Positions 1 to 5,894 of a stretch of 12,753 nt of DNA are shown piece by piece (positions within the stretch are counted from its first letter, which is position 1; each line of letters begins with the position of its first letter). Origin of the DNA: Methanimicrococcus sp. (GTDB lineage Archaea > Halobacteriota > Methanosarcinia > Methanosarcinales > Methanosarcinaceae). The position numbers were made by a program, and so were the translations under genes. Where the stretch lies: contig WRDC01000035.1 in NCBI GenBank assembly GCA_009783635.1, positions 1-12,753 on the forward strand. The letters are read 5' to 3'. The notes below the pieces were generated by a model. It saw only the letters and a program-made list of their open reading frames with translations. It had not been told where the DNA came from and did not search any database.

Positions 1-1014
1 CCAACTGCCGTTGTTGTGGGTATACATGGGAGAGGTGCCCTGCATACCGGTGGGGACAGAGACAGGCAACTGACCGTGAACGACATCCTCAGTCTTATCC
101 GCGGAATCGGTGCCGTCCCAAGTACCGTTAACGACTTTGTAAGTCACCGTGTAAACGTTGGGTGTAAATGTCCAGCTTCCTGCGATGGCCACGTCCTCAC
201 CGGGCATGGTAAAGTTGTCGCCGGCTCCCGAGATTGTCACATTGGGCGTGTTTGATGTCCATCTGAAAATCCAAGTGCCCACAATACCGGTTGCGTTGGT
301 CGTCGAGGTTGTGGTCGGATTGCTTGCAACCGTTACCCTTGCCCCTTCATACTCTTCCTTCGGCGTTGTCGGCATATTGCTTATCGTTGCCGGGTCCGGT
401 TGTCCATCACCACTATCGGTCACAGTGTAGGTCACATTGTAAACATTGGGCGTAAAGGTCCAGCTTCCTGTAATTTCCACGTCGTAGCAGGGCATTTTAA
501 AGGTGTCACCCGCTCCCGCGATTGTCACATCAGACGAGTCCCAGCCGTTGAAAGTCCAAGTACCCACGATGTCTGTTGCGTTGGTCGTTGCAGTTGTGGT
601 CAGATTGCTTACAACCGTTACCCTTGCTCCTTCATACTCTTCCTTCGGCGTTGTCGGCATATTGCTTATCGTTGCCGGGTCCGGTTGTCCATCACCACTA
701 TCGGTCACAGTGTAGGTCACATTGTAAGGGGGATTGGGCGTAAATGTCCAACTTCCTGTGATGGCCACGTCGTAGATGGGCATTTTAAAGGTGTCACCCG
801 CTCCCGTGATTGTCACATCGGACGATTCCCAGCCGTTGAAAGTCCAAGTACCCACGATGTCTGCTGCGTTGGTCTCGTTGTTTGTCGTCAGGTTGGCCGC
901 CACGGTCACAGTCGTATCCGGCAGGCGGGGGTACGGTGTCACCGGCATATTGATTACCGTTGCCGGGTCCGGATATCCGTCGCCGTTGTCGAACACGGTG
1001 TAAGTCACCTTATA
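1..1014 (-). repeat. Tandem repeats of about 285-288 bp encoding surface-protein domains
   Basis: On the minus strand the units run 1014-727, 726-442 and 441-154, and a fourth, divergent unit starts at 153. Each begins with a Tyr codon of the Y-x-V-T-Y motif and encodes 95 or 96 residues. Units two and three are nearly identical at DNA level: about 110 bp around 331-441 match 616-726 with a single visible difference. Unit four has a different sequence after its first strand (KVVNGTWDG), recalling repeat domains of gut bacterial surface proteins. Confidence 0.85.
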
Positions 1015-2586
1015 AGTGTTAATATCCATTACAAAGTCAATACCGGTTGCTGCATCTGAGTAGGTGGAAGGCAGCGGGCCGGCAGGATTGGTGTATCCGG
1101 GCTTCACAATATCTTTTATCGTCACATTATAACCGTCGCCTGCGAAAATTATATAGCTGCCGTCCGGTTCCGTATACAATGAATCAGTCCACGGATCAGA
1201 GATTCCATCGTCGTATTCAACGATTATCTCTGCCCCCGGAATTGGAAGTCCCGCGCGTTCGGGGACGATATTACTATGTGTGACATTGCCCTGAACGATG
1301 AACGCGTCTTTACTTATTGTCATCTCAAAGTCTACGTCCGTATGGCAGGTATCCATTATGCGCTCCACGGGCAACGGCGTTTCACATTCAAAGAAAATCT
1401 TCTCGACGTCGAAAAATGTAATTTTCATTCCTTTGTACACCGTTATTGAGTAGTTTCCGTCGGAATCGGTATAGACGCATGTAGAATTAGCGATGTCGTC
1501 GTCGAAATAATACCATACGGCAGCATTATTGATAGGCCCTCCTCCGTATTCTTCGGTAAATCTTACCGTACCGGAGATCGTGGGCGGACCATACTTAGTG
1601 ATGATAATCTGTTCTGTGGTGTTGTTCTTATTGACACCGATTGTATAATCACTCAGGTCAAAGTCACCGCCTATGTAGACGAGACTTGAACCGCCACCAC
1701 CGCCGCCGCCACCGCTACCGCTGTTCGGACTGTTAGCGCCGCCGCCGCCGCCGGCAAAACCGCCGCCGCCACCGCCACCGCCGTTAGACTGGGATGCGCC
1801 GCCGCCGCCGCCTACTCCCCCACTCACAGTGTTACTGCCAATGGGGGTCATATTAGTACCAGGAGTAGCGCTATCGCCACTACTGCCACCGCCACCGGTT
1901 CCCGCGGCGCCGCCGACTGTGCTGCCACCGCCACCGCCGCCACCGGCGCCATTGTTGCCTTTGGTGCCGTTATAAATGATATAATTGTTACCGGAAATAG
2001 TGGTGCTAATGTTACTGCTGCCGATAGTACCGGCATTACCGCCTGAAACGCCATTTCCTGCGCCGCCACCGCCGCCACCGCCGGCAACCATCATCAATAT
2101 GCCATCACAGAAGACATACGCTGAGCCGCCACCGTCTCCGCCGTTGTTACTGTTAACTTGACCACCGAAGCCGCCACTGGTTGTTCCGCCATAGAAATCG
2201 ACGGAACTGTCGGCCATTCTGTAATCCAGCCACACTGATATAGTTGTCCCGTCGCCGCCGGCTGCTACTTCGGCATCGCCGGCAAAACCCGAAGCGCCTT
2301 TACCACCTGAAACCTCAATCGTGTATATGTACCCCGGATCCAGCGTAAAGCTTCGGTCTAATTCAATAATTGTCGTATCAATGGGGACTAAACCTGTGAA
2401 GGAAACTGCTCCCTCCACCCCTGAACCGGAAGTTAAGATAACTGCCGCCAGCGTGACAACCAATATTGCAGAAACGAGAAGAACAAACATTCTGATTTCG
2501 GGTTTTTGAGACCCCTTTTGTTTTTGATTTTTTTCAAAATTTTCATTTTTAATATTTTTTGCATCGACTTGTTTTTTGTAATTCAT
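1..2586 (-). CDS. Large repetitive surface protein, 3' end outside window
   Basis: The frame is open for 862 codons with no stop and leaves the window at its left edge. The ATG at 2586 lies 8 nt after GGTG (2598-2595); an in-frame ATG at 2592 is too close to that site. A charged Lys/Asn-rich N-terminus leads into a hydrophobic segment at residues 33-54 (signal peptide or membrane anchor). Residues about 70-302 are glycine-rich with runs of up to eight Gly and resemble the bacterial/ALK-type Gly_rich family. Residues about 333-423 and 430-520 each look like a carboxypeptidase-regulatory beta sandwich (SGTVRF, DSDGNYSITV; PDGSYIIF). From residue 525 come tandem domains starting YxVTY and ending GSWTFTP, like the InlB B-repeat/SHIRT folds of adhesins. 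Many NxT/NxS sites suit an N-glycosylated archaeal cell-surface protein. A role in adhesion or envelope structure is inferred; ligand and C-terminal anchor are unseen. Confidence 0.88.
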   Translation of the reverse strand, partial: MNYKKQVDAKNIKNENFEKNQKQKGSQKPEIRMFVLLVSAILVVTLAAVILTSGSGVEGAVSFTGLVPIDTTIIELDRSFTLDPGYIYTIEVSGGKGASGFAGDAEVAAGGDGTTISVWLDYRMADSSVDFYGGTTSGGFGGQVNSNNGGDGGGSAYVFCDGILMMVAGGGGGGGAGNGVSGGNAGTIGSSNISTTISGNNYIIYNGTKGNNGAGGGGGGGSTVGGAAGTGGGGSSGDSATPGTNMTPIGSNTVSGGVGGGGGASQSNGGGGGGGGFAGGGGGANSPNSGSGGGGGGGGSSLVYIGGDFDLSDYTIGVNKNNTTEQIIITKYGPPTISGTVRFTEEYGGGPINNAAVWYYFDDDIANSTCVYTDSDGNYSITVYKGMKITFFDVEKIFFECETPLPVERIMDTCHTDVDFEMTISKDAFIVQGNVTHSNIVPERAGLPIPGAEIIVEYDDGISDPWTDSLYTEPDGSYIIFAGDGYNVTIKDIVKPGYTNPAGPLPSTYSDAATGIDFVMDINTYKVTYTVFDNGDGYPDPATVINMPVTPYPRLPDTTVTVAANLTTNNETNAADIVGTWTFNGWESSDVTITGAGDTFKMPIYDVAITGSWTFTPNPPYNVTYTVTDSGDGQPDPATISNMPTTPKEEYEGARVTVVSNLTTTATTNATDIVGTWTFNGWDSSDVTIAGAGDTFKMPCYDVEITGSWTFTPNVYNVTYTVTDSGDGQPDPATISNMPTTPKEEYEGARVTVASNPTTTSTTNATGIVGTWIFRWTSNTPNVTISGAGDNFTMPGEDVAIAGSWTFTPNVYTVTYKVVNGTWDGTDSADKTEDVVHGQLPVSVPTGMQGTSPMYTHNNGSW
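1681..2085 (-). repeat. Poly-glycine GGN codon tracts
   Basis: On the plus strand this stretch is a run of gcc/acc triplets, which on the coding (minus) strand are GGC/GGT glycine codons. The longest runs encode seven or eight consecutive glycines, at about 1684-1707, 1756-1782, 1921-1944 and 2065-2085. They are separated by short polar spacers rich in Asn and Ser. The mix of GGC and GGT shows that the glycine tract is not a simple one-codon slippage product, although replication slippage could still change its length. Confidence 0.8.
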
Positions 2587-2610
2587 TAACATCCCACCCC
2601 GACATTCTTT

Positions 2611-2633
2611 GGCAATGACCGTTGATCATTGCC
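2611..2633. promoter_or_regulatory. Perfect 8-bp dyad in surface-gene leader
   Basis: GGCAATGA (2611-2618) and TCATTGCC (2626-2633) are perfect reverse complements around a 7-nt loop. The dyad lies about 10 nt upstream of the ribosome-binding site of the surface gene and downstream of its likely TATA box. In RNA it would be a leader hairpin; in DNA it could be an operator. Confidence 0.5.
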
Positions 2634-2713
2634 CTGCCATGACAAGCGTTCATTTGTAACGTTGTTTATACGTTGCCGAACGGGCGTTTAATAATCCAAC
2701 ATTTATGATAGCC

Positions 2714-2725
2714 TATATATAAAAA
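2714..2725 (-). promoter_or_regulatory. TATA box of the surface-protein gene
   Basis: The minus strand reads TTTTTATATATA, close to the archaeal consensus TTTATATA. A start about 24 nt downstream would fall near 2695 and give a leader of roughly 110 nt, containing the dyad at 2611-2633. The element is nearly symmetric, so it could also fire rightward, but no gene lies close on that side. Confidence 0.5.
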
Positions 2726-2932
2726 CGAGGTTCATAAATTTTTTTAGTTGTAATTGAAAATATGTCTATTATGCTTTTTTGATTATTAAATGTATTATCT
2801 ATTAATGTACAATTATTATTTCATAAATATTTTCATTTGATATAAGTTGTTATCCAAATATATCCCGTTTACGCATCATGATTTAAACATCAAATTATTT
2901 TGATCCTCTTTGCCGTGGCCCATGATTCGAAT

Positions 2933-2970
2933 GGTTCAAAATTTACATTAATGTGAGGAAAAGTTGAACC
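2933..2970. repeat. Nested inverted repeat
   Basis: GGTTCAA (2933-2939) pairs perfectly with TTGAACC (2964-2970). Between them sits a perfect 10-bp palindrome, ACATTAATGT (2945-2954), nearly concentric with the outer arms. It fits a regulator-binding site or a small RNA hairpin; no neighbour decides between these. Confidence 0.45.
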
Positions 2971-3095
2971 AAGTATTATCTCCTCTGAAAGTCACATTCG
3001 GGGATGAGAAGATTTGAAAGAAATTCAAAAACCAAGATGAGTCAGTACAAAAGAATCAATAAAAAATATTTTTATCTTTACTTGAGAATGCAAAT

Positions 3096-3132
3096 TTGGG
3101 TATAAATTGCAGGAATGAGGATTTATACCAAA
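3096..3132. repeat. Inverted repeat with TATA-like arms
   Basis: GGTATAAAT (3099-3107) is the exact reverse complement of ATTTATACC (3121-3129). The pairing extends three further base pairs (TTT with AAA) if one G on the left is bulged. The loop is 13 nt. Both arms contain a TATA-like heptamer, so this could be two opposed core promoters or an operator overlapping them. Confidence 0.5.
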
Positions 3133-3193
3133 AAAGCCTAAAAATCTTAAAAATTTTTGAATGAGTGATTCTATAGGAATAAACGGGTCATGA

Positions 3194-3222
3194 TAAAAAC
3201 AATACCATGGTAACTGTTTTTA
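3194..3222. repeat. 29-bp imperfect palindrome
   Basis: TAAAAACA (3194-3201) and TGTTTTTA (3215-3222) are perfect arms flanking a 10-bp palindrome, TACCATGGTA (3203-3212). Only one unpaired base on one side and two on the other break the symmetry. Downstream is a TATA-like element (3231-3240), so an operator for the PUA gene is possible. Confidence 0.45.
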
Positions 3223-3356
3223 CACGATTCTTATAAAATAGAATTTCGTATCAAAAATTATGCGTTTAAAAGAAGGGTAAAAAAGAGCGGCAAAACAATA
3301 GAAAAACGTTTGCTCCTCTTGAAAAAATTCAATTGAAAACAACAGGTCTATGATTT

Positions 3357-3866
3357 ATGACAAGTATACCGACAACGCCCGAAATGAGACTGAAACGAGT
3401 CCGGATGATGGCGGACTATCAATTCGGAAAGGGAGCGGGAGCCGTTTTGTTTGATGATAACGCCACATTCCTGCTCTCCAAAACCAAACGCATTCGTCAG
3501 GTTCATTCGGGGGGTGAACGGATTGCGACGGTTCGCGCCCGTGACGGGTTTTTCACACTCAGCATGGAAGGCGCCAAAAGGCTTCACTGTTTTTTGAAAG
3601 CGCCGGCAATGCGCGTCGTCGTAATAGATGACGCCGTCCCGTTTGTCGCTAAAGGTAAAACCGCGTTTTGCAAACATGTTTCTTCAATTGACCCCGGCAT
3701 CCGGGCAATGGAAGAGATATTGGTAACGGACCAAAACGATAAACTCCTCGCCACGGGACAGCTCGTTTTATCACCCAAAGAAGTTCTCTCAAGCGAGACC
3801 GGACCGGCGGTTTTAATCAGAAGCGGTATTGAGAAGGAAGAAAAAGAGGAAAAAGATGAAGAGTGA
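3357..3866 (+). CDS. PUA-domain RNA-binding protein (archaeal conserved family)
   Basis: The 169-residue product matches, from memory, a small archaeal family made of a short N-terminal domain (residues about 10-80, with RMMADYQFGKGAG, LSKTKRIRQV and RDGFFTLSMEGAKRLH) plus a C-terminal PUA domain (about 85-158, with FVAKGKTAFCKHV). The same pairing occurs at the C-terminus of archaeal tRNA-guanine transglycosylases, so binding to structured RNA, perhaps tRNA or rRNA, is likely. There is no catalytic domain, and the exact target is unknown. The ATG follows AGGT by about 9 nt. The last dozen residues are only Glu, Lys and Asp, an unusual charged tail. Stop is TGA. It lies 130 nt upstream of the bactofilin-like gene on the same strand. 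Confidence 0.85.
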   Translation: MTSIPTTPEMRLKRVRMMADYQFGKGAGAVLFDDNATFLLSKTKRIRQVHSGGERIATVRARDGFFTLSMEGAKRLHCFLKAPAMRVVVIDDAVPFVAKGKTAFCKHVSSIDPGIRAMEEILVTDQNDKLLATGQLVLSPKEVLSSETGPAVLIRSGIEKEEKEEKDEE

Positions 3867-3996
3867 CCGACAATAATTTTAAATCTCTTTAGACCTCTTA
3901 GTATTATTCATTCAAATCATTCATTCAAAACCATTTTTCAAACATTTCAGGTTTATTGATTTTTCATGGGGGCTGACGCTTATTTCTGATAAAATT

Positions 3997-5604
3997 TTGA
4001 CAACGTTCATCATTCCGGATAACGCGGTCATCGATGATGAGGCGATCACCACGAAAGCCGGCACGATCATCGGAAATCACGCCGTTATCGAACGTCATCT
4101 TCATGTCGGTTTTTTGATGGCGGGCGCAAGCGTCCATGTGACCGGCCGAATCGTTTCCAATGACGATATCCGCGCCGACGTCTGGTGTAAATTTGACAGC
4201 GATGTGACCGGCGGCGGCGACGCTTATCTTGGAGAATTCACAACGATTAACGGTAAAATCACTGTAGAAGGTGATTTAGATATCGGAAAAGAAGTCAAAT
4301 TAAACGGCGGCTTTTTGTCCAAAGGCTGGATTGTTGTCAGAAATCCTTTGCCGATTATGGTTTTTATATTTTTATACATCCGTGAGCTGATGCGTCTTGG
4401 CAGAACCAGCGAAGAAATCGACAAAACGATCGGCGAGCTCTTCGAAGGGGATGAAGAAATCGATTTGGAAAAGCTGGACGAAGCCGACTTATCCGAGATT
4501 TTAAACCGCGGCGGCTTCTTCGTCATTCCGATTGGTTCAAAAATAACGCCCGAAAGCATCAGCGTGCCGGAAGACACCGTTGTCGGCAAAAATTGCGTCA
4601 TAAATACCCGAATAATTTGCAAACGCTTCGAGGGCGGTAAAGACCTGACCCTTTGCGGCGTTCTTCGTTCCAAAGGAGAAACTTTTATTGATGACGGCTC
4701 CCGAATCAGCGGCGAAATCATCACGGCCGGAAAACTTGTTATCGGCAAGGATGTAAAAATAGAAGGAACCGTGTCCGCCAAATCCGTCATCATCCACGAG
4801 ACATCTTTTGTTGAAGGAAAAGTCTCTTCCGGAAACGTCCGCTTTGCAAAAGGCGACGGGTTTGAAGTGAAGGACCACGAAAATCCCGAAAAAGCCGAGC
4901 TTTTGTCAAAAGCCGATTCATTTGACCTGATTAAAACAAACATTATCGAAAGGAAGAAATCAGAAGCAGAAGACGAAGAAGAAACGGAAACGTATTTGGA
5001 AAACGAAACAGAAAAACAGCCTGTTGAAGAAAGTGTTTCCACAACCGTTTCTGAAGGCGGGGCGGCTGAAATTTCAGAAGACGAGGCAACCGCCGTTTCT
5101 GAAGACGGGACAACCGAAATTTCCGAAAAGGGGGCGGCCACTGTTTCCAAAGACGAAGCAATCACCGTTTCCAAAGACGGAACAGCTGCCGAGACCGAAT
5201 CTGTACCCGCTCAAAAGGAAAAGGTCAGCGCCCGCGCCAAACGCCGCAACAGCCGGAAAGCAAAACAAAGTCAGGTGAATAAACTCGAAATCGTCAATGT
5301 TTTCACGGGCGAAAATATTGAAACGGCCGAACCGGAACAGGAAAAAATTTCGGAAAATGAGGCGCCGGATTCAAAAAGTGAAAAGGCTGTTCAAAAAGAA
5401 GAAGAGCCGGTCCCAAAAGATGAAGAGGACATTCAAAAAGACGAAGAGCCGATCCCAAAAGATGAAGAGGACGTTCAAAAAGACGAAGAGTCTGTCCCAA
5501 AAGATGAAGAACCCGTTCCAAAAAATGAAGAGCCTGCTCCAAAAGATGAAAAGCCCGTTCCAAAAGGCAAAAAAAAGGCTGCCGGAAAAAAAGGCAGCGA
5601 ATAA
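3997..5604 (+). CDS. Bactofilin-like beta-helix protein with acidic repeat tail
   Basis: Residues about 3-115 and 175-290 are two blocks of short turn-rich repeats with hydrophobic residues at regular spacing (VTGRIVSNDDIRADVW; GEIITAGKLVIGKDVKIEG). This is the pattern of the bactofilin/polymer-forming cytoskeletal family, which folds as a beta-helix and self-assembles. Between them lie a hydrophobic segment (118-129, PLPIMVFIFLYI) and an acidic helical stretch (135-170), so membrane association is possible. From about residue 300 the protein is low-complexity: a VSEDGT-like repeat at about 346-398, a basic patch around 410-425, eight seven-residue repeats at 467-522 and a Lys-rich end. The start is a TTG with only a weak TGAT upstream; the nearby ATG at 3966 is out of frame and hits a stop at once. 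Confident on the fold class, not on the role. Confidence 0.8.
   Translation: MTTFIIPDNAVIDDEAITTKAGTIIGNHAVIERHLHVGFLMAGASVHVTGRIVSNDDIRADVWCKFDSDVTGGGDAYLGEFTTINGKITVEGDLDIGKEVKLNGGFLSKGWIVVRNPLPIMVFIFLYIRELMRLGRTSEEIDKTIGELFEGDEEIDLEKLDEADLSEILNRGGFFVIPIGSKITPESISVPEDTVVGKNCVINTRIICKRFEGGKDLTLCGVLRSKGETFIDDGSRISGEIITAGKLVIGKDVKIEGTVSAKSVIIHETSFVEGKVSSGNVRFAKGDGFEVKDHENPEKAELLSKADSFDLIKTNIIERKKSEAEDEEETETYLENETEKQPVEESVSTTVSEGGAAEISEDEATAVSEDGTTEISEKGAATVSKDEAITVSKDGTAAETESVPAQKEKVSARAKRRNSRKAKQSQVNKLEIVNVFTGENIETAEPEQEKISENEAPDSKSEKAVQKEEEPVPKDEEDIQKDEEPIPKDEEDVQKDEESVPKDEEPVPKNEEPAPKDEKPVPKGKKKAAGKKGSE
5033..5191 (+). repeat. VSEDGT-type acidic repeats in the bactofilin-like tail
   Basis: The codons here encode about six units of roughly eight residues with the pattern (T/I)(V/I)S(E/K)(D/K)(G/E)(T/A). 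The units are diverged at both protein and DNA level, so they are older than the heptad units downstream. All end in small or acidic residues and predict a disordered linker. Confidence 0.6.
5395..5562 (+). repeat. Eight 21-bp units encoding KDEEPVP-like heptads
   Basis: The units read KEEEPVP, KDEEDIQ, KDEEPIP, KDEEDVQ, KDEESVP, KDEEPVP, KNEEPAP and KDEKPVP, in perfect 21-bp register. Each carries Lys, a run of acidic residues and usually a Pro pair around a hydrophobic residue. The Pro content argues against a coiled coil and for an extended, charged spacer. The array is followed by a basic GKKKAAGKK end. Confidence 0.8.
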
Positions 5605-5617
5605 AAAATCAATAAAA

Positions 5618-5794
5618 TCAGAGTCTTCCGGTTTCAACGTGGTGGCTTTCTTCGATTTCTTCGGCCATGTTTTCTTCACCGACAATAACGAAATTGCCGA
5701 TATATGTGCATTTTTTACAGCGGTAGATGTCACCCATGATGCCGCCGGTTTCAAGATAAAGTTCTGTGTTTCCGCATTGCGGACATATCAACAT
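5618..5794 (-). CDS. 58-residue zinc-ribbon microprotein
   Basis: The ATG at 5794 is preceded by a strong Shine-Dalgarno, AGGAGG, about 7 nt upstream on the minus strand. The product has CPQCG at residues 4-8 and CKKC at 26-29: two CxxC knuckles separated by 18 residues, which defines a zinc-ribbon fold able to hold one zinc ion. The C-terminal third (EENMAEEIEES) is acidic and probably helical. Zinc ribbons of this size bind nucleic acids or protein partners in transcription and translation; the actual partner is not evident. It ends 13 nt from the end of the convergent bactofilin-like gene and diverges from mutS. Its size makes it easy to miss, but the RBS, paired cysteines and TGA stop make it convincing. 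Confidence 0.85.
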   Translation of the reverse strand: MLICPQCGNTELYLETGGIMGDIYRCKKCTYIGNFVIVGEENMAEEIEESHHVETGRL

Positions 5795-5843
5795 ATGTTA
5801 CAGCCTCCTGATTATTCCGTTAAATGATAATGATGGTATTCTG

Positions 5844-5852
5844 TATTTAAAA
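5844..5852. promoter_or_regulatory. Shared TATA-like element between zinc-ribbon gene and mutS
   Basis: The plus strand reads TATTTAAAA and the minus strand TTTTAAATA, both acceptable archaeal TATA boxes. Leftward, a start near 5823 would leave a leader of about 29 nt with the AGGAGG of the zinc-ribbon gene. Rightward, a start near 5873 would fall after the ATG at 5865 and before the ATG at 5895. It is the only clear TATA in the gap, so both genes may depend on it. This is inferred from sequence alone. Confidence 0.5.
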
Positions 5853-5894
5853 CCATAAGACAAAATGAAATGTCATTCAACAAAATTAAATGTC

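Larger units (their letters stand above)
2587..3356. other. 770-bp AT-rich divergent intergenic region
   Basis: No convincing gene was found here on either strand. It separates the leftward surface-protein gene from the rightward PUA gene and is clearly more AT-rich than either. It holds a strong TATA box for the surface gene, a dyad in that gene's presumed leader, and at least three further inverted repeats, listed separately. A TATA-like TTATAAAATA at 3231-3240 could drive the PUA gene with a leader of about 95 nt. No tRNA or conserved RNA fold was recognised. Confidence 0.7.

Noticed and set aside
16..1283. Several overlapping plus-strand ORFs of 60-220 codons
   Set aside because: They are antisense shadows of the minus-strand surface protein, whose frame is open throughout 1-2586 and encodes recognisable repeat domains.
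1848..2087. 79-codon minus-strand ORF rich in Ala and Val
   Set aside because: It is an out-of-frame reading of the poly-glycine GGN tract (GCC/GTG codons) on the same strand as the surface gene.
2915..2940. TTCGAAT next to GGTTC, resembling a tRNA T-loop
   Set aside because: No acceptor stem, anticodon arm or D-arm could be found on either strand around it.
3004..3105. 33-residue basic ORF starting MRRFERNSK
   Set aside because: Short, with no clear ribosome-binding site or motif, in AT-rich spacer, and it ends inside an inverted repeat. Not supportable as a gene.
4224..5174. 316-codon minus-strand ORF, Ser-rich
   Set aside because: It is antisense to the bactofilin-like gene, and its Ser/Pro/Phe bias is what the complement of Glu/Lys/Asp-rich codons would give. 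No motif or RBS was seen.
5297..5827. 176-codon plus-strand ORF with KMKRTFKKTK repeats
   Set aside because: It is a frame-shifted reading of the 21-bp heptad repeats that continues antisense through the zinc-ribbon gene.
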